From: Wurfbainia villosa
Lineage: Eukaryota > Streptophyta > Magnoliopsida > Zingiberales > Zingiberaceae
DNA length: 64,000 nucleotides
Direction of reading: 5' to 3'
Assembly (NCBI GenBank): GCA_025175895.1
Contig: CM046000.1
Location: 35,066,720 to 35,130,719 of the forward strand
Shown: positions 24,770 to 35,296 of the stretch, piece after piece
How the letters are laid out: every line of letters begins with the position of its first letter
Numbering within the stretch: the first letter of the stretch is position 1
Position numbers and translations under genes: made by a program
The notes under the pieces: model-generated
What the model was told of the DNA's origin: nothing
What the model saw: only the letters and a program-made list of their open reading frames with translations
Database searches by the model: none

Positions 24770-25400
24770 TGACATCATCAAACCTAAACATGCATAAAGG
24801 TCATAATCATAAGCATTCTTAAACTTAACCATAAGCATTCATAACATCCTCAATTCTAACATGCATAAAGGTCATAATCATAAGCATTCTTAAACTTGAA
24901 CATAAGCATTCGTAATATCATAAATCCTAAACATGCATAAAGGACATAATCATAAGCATTCTTAAACTTGAACATAAGCAATCATAATATCGTAAATCCT
25001 AAACATGCATCCGGAACATAATCATAAGCATTCTTAAACTTGAACATAAGCAATCATAATATCGTAAATCCTAAACATGCATAAGGGACATAATCATAAG
25101 CATTCTTAAACTTGAACATAAGCATTCATAATTTCATAAATCCTAAACATGCATCAAGGACATAATCATAAGCATTCTTAAACTTGAACCTAAGCATTCA
25201 TAATATCATAAAATCCTAAACATGCATAAAGGACATAATCATAAGCATTCTTAAACTTAAACCTAAGCATTCATAATATCATAAAATCCTAAACATGCAT
25301 AAAGGACATAATCATAAGCATTCTTAAACTTAAACCTAAGCATTCATAATATCATAAAATCCTAAACATGCATAAAGGACATAATCATAAGCATTCTTAT
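24770..25400. repeat. Tandem array, about 72-bp unit, about 9 copies
   Basis: Units contain CATAATCATAAGCATTCTTAA and AACATGCATAAAGGA. The word AACATGCAT recurs near 24785, 24857, 24930, 25002, 25074, 25146, 25219, 25292 and 25365. Confidence 0.92.
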
Positions 25401-26230
25401 CATAAGGAGAGCTCTTAATCCCTACTTAAAAAGGGAAGCATCTCCGTCTTATCTTATCATAAGGAGAGCTCTTAATCCCTACTTGAAAGGGAAGCATCTC
25501 CGTCTTATCTTATCATAAGGAGAGCTCTTAATCCCTACTTGAAAGGGAAGCATCTCCATCTTATCTTATCATAGGGAGAGCTCTTAATCCCTACTTGAAA
25601 GGGAAGCATCTCCATCTTATCTTATCATAAGGAGAGCTCTTAATCCCTACTTGAAAGGTAAGCATCTCCATCTTATCTTATCATAAGGAGAGCTCTTAAT
25701 CCCTACTTGAAAGGTAAGCATCTCCATCTTATCTTATCATAGGGAGAGCTCTTAATCCCTACTTGAAAGGGAAGCATCTCCGTCTTATCTTATCATAAGG
25801 AGAGCTCTTAATCCCTACTTGAAAGGGAAGCATCTCCGTCTTATCTTATCATAAGGAGAGCTCTTAATCCCTACTTGAAAGGGAAGCATCTCCGTCTTAT
25901 CTTATCATGAGGAGAGCTCTTAATCCCTACTTGAAAGGGAAGCGTCTCCGTCTTATCTTATCATGAGGAGAGCTCTTAATCCCTACTTGAAAGGGAAGCG
26001 TCTCCGTCTTATCTTATCATAAGGAGAGCTCTTAATCCCTACTTGAAAGGGAAGCATCTCCGTCTTATCTTATCATAAGGAGAGCTCTTAATCCCTACTT
26101 GAAAGGGAAGCATCTCCGTCTTATCTTATCATAAGGAGAGCTCTTAATCCCTACTTGAAAGGGAAGCATCTCCATCTTATCTTATCATAAGGAGAGCTCT
26201 TAATCCCTACTTGAAAGGGAAGCATCTCTT
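25400..26230. repeat. Tandem array, 56-bp unit, 15 copies
   Basis: GGAGAGCTCTT recurs every 56 bp from 25463 to 26191; the first unit, at 25405, is 2 bp longer. Units are nearly identical (A/G in the ATAAGG/ATGAGG word, CCATC/CCGTC). Each has the palindrome AGAGCTCT. Confidence 0.95.
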
Positions 26231-26289
26231 AGACATGTCATAACATATATGCATTCATAACGTAAGAGTACCCTAAAGGGGTCTTAAAG

Positions 26290-27003
26290 CATAATCATGT
26301 TCATCACATAAGCATATTTCATGGCATATAAAATCATCAACTTGTTCATCACATAGGCATACTTCATGGCATATTAAAAACATAATCATATTCATCACAT
26401 AGGCATAATTCATGACATATGAAAATCATAAACATATTCATCACATAGGCATAATTCATGGCATATTAAAAACATAAACATATTCATCACATAGGCATAA
26501 TTCATGACATATGAAAATCATAAACATATTCATCACATAAGCATAATTCATGGCATATTAAAAACATAAACATATTCATCACATAGGCATAATTCATGAC
26601 ATATGAAAATCATAAACATATTCATCACATGGGCATAATTCATGGCATATTAAAAATCATAAACATATTCATCACATAGGCATAATTCATGACATATGAA
26701 AATCATAAACATATTCATCACATGGGCATAATTCATGGCATATTAAAAATCATAAACATATTCATCACATAGGCATAATTCATGACATATGAAAATCATA
26801 AACATATTCATCACATAGGCATAATTCATGGCATATTAAAAACATAAACATATTCATCACATAGGCATAATTCATGACATATGAAAATCATAAACATATT
26901 CATCACATAGGCATAATTCATGGCATATTAAAAACATAAACATATTCATCACATAGGCATAATTCATGACATATGAAAATCATAAACATATTCATCACAT
27001 GGA
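26290..27003. repeat. Tandem array, about 47-bp unit with two alternating types
   Basis: ATTCATCACATAGGCATA recurs about 15 times. Units ending GACATATGAAAATCAT and GGCATATTAAAAACAT alternate, giving a dimer of about 93 bp. Confidence 0.9.
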
Positions 27004-27600
27004 CATACAACATATCCTAATTTCCTAAGGGGTGTTTTCATGCCACCCTAGCCCTACAACCATTGTTGGTCGAAACTTGTAGGGTACCAATTTCTTTATT
27101 TTTGTTACATAAACTCCTACATGAAGGCACACAACATAATATAACTTCATAAGGAGTGTTTTCATGAAACCCTAACCCTAAAAACCAATGTTGGCCGAAA
27201 CATGTAGGGTACCAATTTCTTTATTTTTGTTACATAAACTCCTACATGAAGGCACACAACATAATATAACTTCATAAGGGGTGTTTTCATGAAACCCTAA
27301 CCCTAAAAATCAATGTTGGCCGAAACATGTAGGGGCAATAAGCTTGGATTTTTGTCACCTAAAAATTCCTACATGAAGCATACAATCTATAAAAATATCC
27401 TTAGAATCATTTTCATGCAACCCTAGCCCCCAAAAACCTTGGTTGGCCGAAACATGTAGGGGCTATAAGCTTGGATTTTTGGTCACCTAAAAATTCCTAC
27501 ATGAAGCATACAACCTATAAAATATCCTTAGAATCATTTTCATGCAACCCTAGCCCCAAAAACCTTGGTTGGCCGAAACATGTAGGGGCTATAAGCTTCA
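27003..27600. repeat. Tandem array, about 122-129-bp unit, 5 copies
   Basis: The word CCGAAAC(A/T)TGTAGGG recurs near 27072, 27195, 27317, 27446 and 27569, each after ACCCTA and TTGG(T/C)CG. Confidence 0.88.
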
Positions 27601-28434
27601 TATTCTTTCATGTATCTACAAAAACAAATATACTGCAGGTGAGGGAATCTTACATCCTTCACTTTGCTTTGAGTGGGAAGATGACCTAAGGAAACAAAAC
27701 CTAGCCTTCTCCTTGCTTGGATGGGGTTTCGGCCAAAGGATGAAGAGGGAGCTCTAGAATTCGGTGAGGAAGAAGAAGAGAAGAGGGAGAAGTGGAGAAG
27801 TGGCCTTTCTCTTGTCCCTTCATTCCCTATTTATTCTCTTGAAGTGTCCCTTAGCCTCCCTTACCCTTAACTATCATTTCCCTTATTCCTCTACTAATAA
27901 CATCTCATTGGGCTTCTGGTTAGTGGATGCATCTATAGGGCTTGGTTATCTCTAGAGGTTTGGGGTTCAATTCCTAGGCCTTGCATCCTTTTTGGCTCAT
28001 TTTCTTTTATTTTTGAAAGAGCTCACATAAAGCCCATTATAATCATACAAAAATTATTATAAAATTTCTAGAGGAAATGGGGAATTCGGCCAAGGATGAG
28101 GAAGAAGGAGAATGAAGAAGGAAAGTGGGGTTTTTCTTCCTCTCTTTTCTTAATTCTCCTCTTTAATACCTAGGGAATGAACACTCTCCATCCTTTCATG
28201 GGAGGGGATGAACTAACTCCTCATCTTCCCATCAATATTCTTTGTAGATTCTTTATATATCTTATCCATAAATTATCCTAGGGTCTAGTGGTGTAAAGGC
28301 TACCTCCCTATTAGGAGGTTCATGGTTCAAATCCTACCTATAACCATCTTTTATTTTTATTTTATTCTAAACCTTTTATGACCTTAAAACCTATATAATT
28401 ACTTGGCATAGTTTAGAATTTTACGGGCGTTACA
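27601..28434. other. Distal part of the giant LTR, nothing recognisable
   Basis: Two related purine-rich stretches (GAGGAAGAAG type, near 27765 and 28100) each follow a TTCGGCCAA word. Short ORFs here show no known domain. Confidence 0.6.
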
Positions 28435-29216
28435 CATCCCAACCGTCGGATCTAGGGATTTAATCTCCACCGTCGGTTCTAGAGATTTAATCTCAATCGT
28501 CGGTTCTAGGGATTTAATCTCCACCGTCGGATCTAGAGATTTAATCTCAACCGTCGGTTCTAGAGTTTTGTTTTCCATCCTTGGATCTAGACTTCATGAG
28601 GATTATATTAGGCTACGATAGGGACCATGAGGAGGAGTTGGATCTTGGCCACCCGATGGATCGGAACCACACAAACTTGATCCATCAATGATGTTCCATT
28701 CCACTAGAGGATCATCATTGAATTACCTCACCAACTCCCATAAATTAATATGGGCCCCATATATTATTTGTACATCCATCTCCCCGTGTTTAAGATATCG
28801 AATGTCCGTCAATTGATTGATTTACTGACTATCAATCAATTAACATCTAACTCCTCGAGTAGTACCACTCAACCTTATCATCATGTTGACTAAGTCAACC
28901 TGCAGGGTTTACATGATAAACCTTATGAGCTCCTCAAGAGGACATCATCAACCTAATATATAGGACACGGTTTCCTCCTATAATCAACGGCACACCATGT
29001 AAATAATATCATTTCCCAACTTACCGGGCATATTGATTTAATCCATAGAAATATCACCCTTTGGTAAATCAAAGAAATAAATACTAAGTACATGTGCCCA
29101 TTATTATATCGGGATTAAGAGCATGTACAACATAATATCCAAAGTCTGATTCAATTATGTAGTCAGCAATAAATTGAATCACCACTATGTCGGTCCTGCT
29201 CAATACACCTAAGTGT

Positions 29217-30613
29217 TGTTAGGATCTTTGTAACGGCTAGAGGGGGGTGAATAGTGTTTTGCCCGTACGATGTAATTCGATCGCGTTCGTGTCTACAAGT
29301 TTCGTTAGCACAGCGGAATAAATATATATGATAACAATAACGAAACACAATCACAAACACAATAACACGAAGATTTAACGTGGTTCGGAACCGCACGGTT
29401 CCTACTCCACGGATCGAGCTCTACGAGCTCTAGTGATGCACACACACTCACTAATGACAAATACTCCTTCTCGACACAAGTCGAAGGTGGAGAAACCCCT
29501 TACAAGTAATATTACAACAATAAGATATAAATACAAGCAATATACAATAATACAATGCAAAACTAGTAAAGAAAACAACTTTACAAATGCCTTTGGATTG
29601 CTTGCTTGTTGATCGCTTGAATCGTGGTTGAAGACCCTGATTTGCAACAAAGAAATCGCCAAGACGCCCAAGAAATCGATGCAAATTTTTCCTCCATCAC
29701 GAGCTCCTTTATAGCTTCAACCTGTGGAAAAAGTCGATCATCACGATCGATCGACCATCACGATCGATGCCATCGTTGTCGTGAGACAACGGCCAGATCC
29801 ACGCCGGATAAGTCCAACGACATCACGATCGACAGACTATCACGATCGATGGAGTCCTCACTGACCAATGAGTCTCGACCCATTCTCGGGTCGATTTTCG
29901 AGCACCACCGATCCGATCACGATCACGATCGCTGAGCCATCATCGACCGCCCACCGCAATGATCGCTAGGCCATAACCCACAATAAACCCTAGTTGATTT
30001 CGTCCACTGACCGCCACATGGCACCACCGACCGCACACCTCAAACATGAGGTTTTAACCCAAGTATGGTTCCCCATACTTGCTAGACCACCCTTAGCCTA
30101 GACCTAAGCCTTCTAGCCACCTCCATCACCTCACGCCTCGATCCTCCAAGTCATCCATGACTTGTTCATCCATCGCGCTTAGCCTTCGTGTGCTTCCATC
30201 ATTATGTCATGCTAACGGTGTCTACACCGCCAAGGCACATTGACTTACGCCGCCAAGACTCGCTGGACTTTACGCCATTGGACTTATGCTGCCAAGACTC
30301 CCGCTTGGACTTTACGCAGCCAATATCAAACCCCTTGGACTTCTCAAATGCCAAGACTCAAGCTTGGACTTTCCCTTGCCAACACATGTTGGACTTTCCA
30401 TGCCAAGACCCATGCTTGGAGTTTCCCTTGCCAACCCATGTTGGACTTTTCATGCCAAGACCCATGCTTGGACTTTTCATGTGCCAAGTACTCAAGATTT
30501 GGACTTTACCAAATGACAATTACATTGTCATATGTTTTTGTCGAAACATCAAAACATCACTCGAGTCAAACTCGAGTCCTGGTCAATCGTGACCTTGGCC
30601 GATTGCACCAACA
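29217..30613 (-). repeat. Solo LTR S, Sirevirus-like (1397 bp)
   Basis: Starts TGTTAGGATC and ends GCACCAACA, with a perfect AGTGT duplication (29212-29216, 30614-30618). The empty site in the other E4 LTR is at 18501-18505. It has the GGCTAGAGGGGGGTGAATAG motif found in E1/E2-type LTRs, a minus-strand TATA box (29706-29714), CGATCG-type palindromes at 29735-29860 and a minisatellite at 30225-30500. Confidence 0.94.
30225..30500. repeat. S-LTR minisatellite
   Basis: Irregular repeats of CCAAGACxCxxGCTTGGACTTT type. The same array is present, inverted, in the S fragment at 35985-36320 (GGCAAGGAAAGTCCAAG). Confidence 0.85.
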
Positions 30614-30904
30614 AGTGTACTAGTATAACTCTATGTTCAAGATAAAACAATACCAAGCTACACTACAACCATGCCAATGGTTTGTCCAAAACTATCTTGG
30701 TTGTGAGCCTCTACTTATATTCTACAAGGGACTGATAACATGATCTTCTGTGCCACACCAAGCACCATGTTATCTACAATGTAAAATATTAGACAATATG
30801 CACACATATAATAAATATAAAGTGCAAACAATGATCATGTGATTCTTATTTCAAAATAATAATGTTCATACAAAAAAGCTAGGCTTTCAGTATACATCCC
30901 AACA

Positions 30905-31120
30905 GTCCCGCGGTCCCTCGGATGCATCAAGCGCACGACTTCGCAATGCTCCTTCGCCGACTCAAGCACGAGGTTGTGAGTTGGCGAAACTTGCCAAAGC
31001 TCAATGTGCGAATTACTAAGGTCTGCAAGACTCCAACGCACATATCAAATCCAATCATCCTAACTTAAACCCTTTGCCACACACATCAAAACCATATCAC
31101 ATGGGTTGATTGCCCTAATA
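30905..31120 (-). repeat. E3 5' LTR, second segment
   Basis: Continues the LTR from 15569; together about 1202 bp once the E4 target duplicate is counted only once. Matches the distal end of the other gag-only LTRs (for example 17290-17519). Confidence 0.85.
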
Positions 31121-31178
31121 ACTTAAACCTTTGCCACACACATCAAAACATGTCATTCATGAGTTGATTGCCCTAACA
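31121..31178 (-). repeat. E6 3' LTR remnant
   Basis: Matches the last ~58 bp of the E6 5' LTR (35239-35296) and ends CCCTAACA before the polypurine tract. Confidence 0.88.
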
Positions 31179-31193
31179 ATCTCCCCCTTTTTG
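31179..31193 (-). other. E6 polypurine tract
   Basis: Minus-strand AAAAAGGGGGAGAT, identical to the tracts of E1 and E2. Further CCCCCTT tracts occur at 31290-31315 and 31365-31378. Confidence 0.92.
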
Positions 31194-32324
31194 ATGTGTG
31201 GCAACCATGTTTAAATTAGGTAAAACATTAATCAAAATACATAAGGAAGAAAATCATGTAAAACATGGATATCAAACATGAATATCCACTCCCCCTTAAT
31301 ACATGCAACTCCCCCTTAACACATGCTAATTTCTCTCTAGCATGATTAACTTAAACTATCATATTTCTCCCCCTTTGACACCATCAAAAACATCTAACAT
31401 AAGTTATATAAGCATGGCATCAAGTCTAAGGAAGAAAATCATCAAAAACTATCTCAAAACCTGATAAAATAGGTTATTGTGCTCGTGCATAGTACATCAG
31501 TCAACTGGCACCTATATTTCAGAATTTCTAATTTCCAAAGTCCAATTTCAGAAATGCATTAAATATTCCAAAAAATTTGAAAAATCATGAAATTTGGGGA
31601 ACATATTTCTTGTAAGTTCTTTTATTAGTGAAAAATAGTTTTTCATGAAAATTCATTCTATTTTTGAAAATTAAGCTAAAACTCAAAAGTTGCAAAAAAT
31701 CTCAATTGTGTATCAACTTGAAAGCTAGTTTTGCCTTAGAAACTTTTCTAAACATGAACTTGCAGATTATCAAACATAAAATAGTTTTAAAATATTTGAA
31801 ATATCCAACCATGATCTTTGGGCAATATGTCTATGAATTAAATATATGCTCTCCCCATGATTGGTCTATTATTGCTATCATGATACCTATAATGATTCAT
31901 CAAAATATTAAAATCATAAATGAGTCATTTATATCATCCTAACATCTCACCCATGATATGTTTTCAATCAAGTTAGCCTATAGTGAGTGTGAAATGAACC
32001 TAAAGGTATTTCATACTTAACCATCAATTTTATGCAATTCTACCCAAGGTTAAGTATTATCCTAAAACCTATCATGATCATAAAACAAGTATTATCCAAG
32101 CTTCCATATTATGATCATACACCAAATATTATTACCCAAATCATAAATCATGATTATTTATCAAGTGTAAAATCAAGTATAAATCATGATTTAAACATTC
32201 AATTCATGGGTTACACATTATCATCACCCAACACTAAATCAAAAATCATCACCCATGCTCATAAATCAAACTATATAATATGATATAAATAAATTCCAAT
32301 TATGGTTGACTATCCTAGGTCTCT
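31194..32324 (-). other. E6 non-coding tail
   Basis: AT-rich with no credible ORF. Shares blocks with the E2 tail, including the GTGTTGGGTGATGATAATG word (minus strand, near 32216-32234) and segments around 31560-31830. Confidence 0.8.
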
Positions 32325-33976
32325 CTAACCCTTAAGGATTGACTTGGGAACCCAATATAGATTCTTTCCAATAGGGTTCACCAAATACTCCTTAGGGGTC
32401 CATTTCCTAGCTACCATTGTGGTTTTAGCTTGACCCCTAGCAATCAAACAATGGTAGGCCTTCTCATTTTTGGATCCCTTATATCCTAGATTCTTTTTGT
32501 TGAAACTTGCTCTTTGGCTCCCAATTATCATGTTCAAAGTGTTGGAGCCTATTATGAATTTCTCTAGAGCCTTACTTAGGAAATCTACCTTTTCCCTTAA
32601 GATCATATTTTCTTCTACACATGTATCATTAATACTAGAAGAAACACAATCATCATGTGAGCATGCATTTTCTAGTTTTTCTTCTATGGCCTTAATTTCA
32701 TTTTGCATGCATTTATTTTTCTTTTTATCCCTAAATAGTTCCTTAGTTAAACTAGAAATCATAGACATAATCTTTTTGGGAGGGAGATTTATTACCTCAC
32801 TTACCCAATTCTCTTTTTCTAATTCTGATGAGGTAGACGCTCCTCCTTCACTTGAGCTCTCCTCCTCACTTGTGCTTCTTTCTTCTTGCTCGGAGGAGGT
32901 GGAGTCCAAGTCTTCTATTTCCATAAGGGCAAGGCTTGATCTTCCTCCGATGAGGATGGATCATCCCATGTCGCCTTGTGTGCCTTGGCCTTCCCTTTTT
33001 CTTTTGTTTTTCTTTCTTCTTCCTTTTTCTTGCTCCCCTTCTTCTTGTCTTCTTTATTTCTCCTTTCTTCCTTGCTTTTGTTCAAGAGGGGACAATCATC
33101 CCTTATGTGCCCCTCTCCTTGGCAATTGTAGCGAATAATTTTTCTCCTTGGCATTCTTCCCCTATCATGAGATTTATTAAATCTAAAACTTTTCAATGCA
33201 CGCCTTACCTTCCTTACCATATATGCTTTTTCATTGCTATCCATTGATGAGGAAGATGAATCTTCATTGGATGAGGAGGGTGGCGTCACCTTCTTCTTCT
33301 TTCCCTTCTCGGCAATGAGTGCTACTCCCCTTGATGGCTTGATTGGCTCTTCAACTATGCCTTCAAGCCTAGTCTCATGCAATTCCATGGTGGAGAAAAA
33401 CTCTTCTAGAGTGCTTACCTCTAGATTCTTCGAAATATAAAAGGAGTCCACCATGGAGATCCACTTTGAGGACCGAGGGAATGCATCTATCGCCTTAATT
33501 ATCATGTCCCGATTGGAGAGTTTTTCACCTACACTTAACAATCCATTAATTATTTCTTTAAACCTAGAGTGTAGTGATAATACCTTCTCCTCTTTGTCAA
33601 GCTTGATGTTATTTAGTTGAGAGTGGAGGAGATCCCTTCTTGCTAATTTGGCTTCCGAGGTGCCTTCATGAAGCTCCACCAACCTCTCCCACATCTCTTT
33701 GGCACTCGAGCATTCTCCAATTTGGTTGATCTCTTGTTGGGGGAGCACATTGAAGAGGTGGTGTTTTGCTTTTGAATTCGCAAGGTGCTCCTCCCTTTGC
33801 TTCTTTGTCCATCGTGATTTTTCTAGCATTTCCCCTTAGTCGTCCCTAGGTATCTTGAAACTGTTTTCCATTATTAACATGATATTGAAGTCGGTTTCAA
33901 AGAATACCTCCATACGCTTCTTCCACCATGCGAATTCACCCTCGAACTTGGGTGGATGGATGTTTGAACCGGCCAT
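32325..33976 (-). pseudogene. gag: E6 gag with one stop and one frameshift
   Basis: Starts MAGSNIHPPKFEGEF (ATG 33974-33976), identical to the start of E2. One in-frame stop at 33836. The frame is then open to 32915 and includes LVELHEGTSEAKLARRDLL, a Ser-rich linker, a zinc knuckle (YNCQGEGHIRDDC; the first Cys reads Arg, IIRYNC) and the Lys/Glu-rich segment. A small deletion near 32920 shifts the frame. The last part (32924-32325) holds the acidic Ser/Glu tract and ends in the YWVPKSILKG motif, exactly like E2. Loss of the first zinc ligand is notable. Confidence 0.88.
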
Positions 33977-34025
33977 CTTTGTTGTCGTGCTTGTTGCGAC
34001 GGTGAATCTGATGACAAGCAACCTT

Positions 34026-34038
34026 GGCTCTGATACAA
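34026..34038 (-). other. E6 primer-binding site, one mismatch
   Basis: Minus-strand TTGTATCAGAGCC; the second base differs from the TGGTATCAGAGCC of the other elements. Confidence 0.85.
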
Positions 34039-34040
34039 CT

Positions 34041-35296
34041 TGTTGGAAAATCGATGGCTGGCTAGAGGGGGTTAATAGCCTTCTTCATAGATGGTGGAGT
34101 TTGATCGCATCTTAATCGCCTACGATTAGGGTTAGCGCAACGAAATAATAAAACTAAAGACAATTAAGAGTAAAAACACAAGTAAAGAACAATTCGCAAA
34201 CTCAAGGATGTAATGTGGTTCATGGCCCTTGCCGCTAATCCACGACCTGAATCGTATGGCGAATCACTCCCTTCAAATCCACTAGTCTCTCCTTTGCACT
34301 AAGCTTGGTGGAGGTAACCTTTCTTACAAGAATCACTCCTCTTATAATATGATTGAAATAAACTCAAGGAAGAGAAGTAAAAATGTGTTGGGCACTTGGG
34401 AGATGTTTAGAGGTTAAGCATTACCCATCCCAAGTGACCCAAAGCCTCTTCTTATAAGGAAGAGGTCATTCTTCCCGTTGGACACTGAGCAATCGACTGA
34501 TGCATCCATCAGTTGACTGCTGCTGTAGTCATTGCCTCGCAACGGCTTCATCCACATTGGATTCTAACCAATGGCTCCCACATCAGTCGACTGATCTTCC
34601 CATCAGTCGATTGATGGAGCCATCAGTTGAGTGACCGAAGTGATCACTCGACTGATCAACCTTCTGTGCCTGAACTTGCTTCGATCAGTCGATTAATGGT
34701 CGAGTAGTCGATTGTCAAACCCTAATAGTCGACTGTTGGGCCAGAAATGATTCAATTGAACACTGGTCGAGTCCAATCGACCTAGAACAGTCGACTGATA
34801 CCTATTGCAGTCGATTGGTGTCAAGTAAAACCTCAAACTAACCTTTGGTTGAGCATCTGACACTTGACTTAGCCATTTGGCCAAGTTTACCTATGAGCTA
34901 CCCCGTCCCAGGTTACAATCGCTCACTCTCATCTCTCTTGGAGTCTTTCGCCTTGAAGCTCTCTTCGTCCGGCCACATCTCTAGGATGCACCAAGCGCAC
35001 GACTTCACAATGTCGTCCTTCGCGTCTCGCTTTGAAGTTTGCTTCCTTGGCTTCACTCCAATGCTCCTCGTCCGGCGGTCCTTCGGATAAGCGCACGACT
35101 TCCGCAATGTCATCCTTCACTGACTCAAGGACCGAGTCATGAGATGGTGATCTTGCCAATGCTTTGTTAAGATAACCATGTGTGAATTACTAAGTCCTGT
35201 ACGACTTCAACACACATATCAAATCCACAAACAACCTAACTTAAACATTTGCCACACACATCAAAACACATCATTCATGGGTTGATTGCCCAAACA
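34041..35296 (-). repeat. E6 5' LTR (1256 bp)
   Basis: Starts TGTTGGAAAATCG and ends CCCAAACA. Palindromes at 34490-34840 are mainly of the AGTCGACT type, perfect at 34582-34595. ATATG follows at 35297-35301, one side of the expected target duplication. Confidence 0.93.
34445..34465 (-). promoter_or_regulatory. E6 LTR TATA box in an inverted repeat
   Basis: CCTCTTC (34445-34451), loop TTATAAG, GAAGAGG (34459-34465). The stem differs from E2 at two positions on each side, yet pairing is kept. Confidence 0.78.

Larger units (their letters stand above)
24133..28434. repeat. Giant putative solo LTR (4302 bp), family unknown
   Basis: Flanked by a perfect CATCC duplication (24128-24132, 28435-28439). 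Starts TGTAATGCCCG and ends CGGGCGTTACA, inverted at 10 of 11 positions. No ORF of note, no primer-binding site, no polypurine tract and no repeat of one end at the other, so it is most simply a solo LTR. The TGTAA-GCCC ends and great length recall long-LTR Ty3/gypsy elements, but this is inference. A 5-bp duplication does not fit the usual hAT (8), Mutator (9) or CACTA (3) sizes. Its core holds four tandem arrays in a row. Confidence 0.75.
15570..30904 (-). mobile_element. E4: Angela-like Ty1/copia element with three insertions in its LTRs
   Basis: Minus strand. Without its insertions each LTR is about 2030 bp (left 15570-18791, right 23166-30904), which is a strong check on the boundaries. 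Internal part 18792-23165. The flanks ATCCC (15565-15569) and GTCCC (30905-30909) match at 4 of 5 bases. Related gag-only LTRs have CTCGTC...GGTCC at this point, so the left base has probably mutated. Pol motifs and LTR length suit the Angela/Tork group. Confidence 0.92.
23166..30904 (-). repeat. E4 5' LTR, with two insertions inside
   Basis: Segments 23166-24132, 28435-29216 and 30614-30904 align in order to the left LTR. The insertions are the giant LTR (24133-28434) and solo LTR S (29217-30613). Confidence 0.94.
13509..31120 (-). mobile_element. E3: gag-bearing Sirevirus-type element, split by E2 and E4
   Basis: Same family as E2 and E6, on the minus strand. Visible here: 5' part of gag (13509-14515), primer-binding site (14565-14576) and 5' LTR (14579-15569 plus 30905-31120). 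E2 interrupts its gag; the rest of gag and the 3' LTR should lie left of the window. E4 sits in its 5' LTR. The far end reads CCCTAATA where CCCTAACA is expected (one C to T change), and it abuts the 3' LTR remnant of E6. Confidence 0.85.
31121..35296 (-). mobile_element. E6: gag-only Sirevirus-type element
   Basis: Minus strand: 5' LTR (34041-35296, 1256 bp), primer-binding site, gag (33976-32325), non-coding tail, polypurine tract (31179-31193) and a 58-bp remnant of the 3' LTR (31121-31178). The rest of that LTR should lie left of E3, outside the window. No pol motif. Same plan as E2. Confidence 0.92.

Noticed and set aside
24770..27003. Regular repeats resembling a CRISPR array or a centromere satellite
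   Set aside because: Units are directly adjacent with no unique spacers, and all lie inside one insert with a target duplication, so this is not a free satellite.
24133..28434. DNA transposon, because of the inverted ends
   Set aside because: Duplication is 5 bp, ends are TG...CA, and no transposase is seen; solo LTR is simpler. Not fully excluded.
30188..30623. Overlapping plus-strand ORFs of 76-134 codons in solo LTR S
   Set aside because: Open in several frames because of the minisatellite (period near a multiple of 3); no domain.
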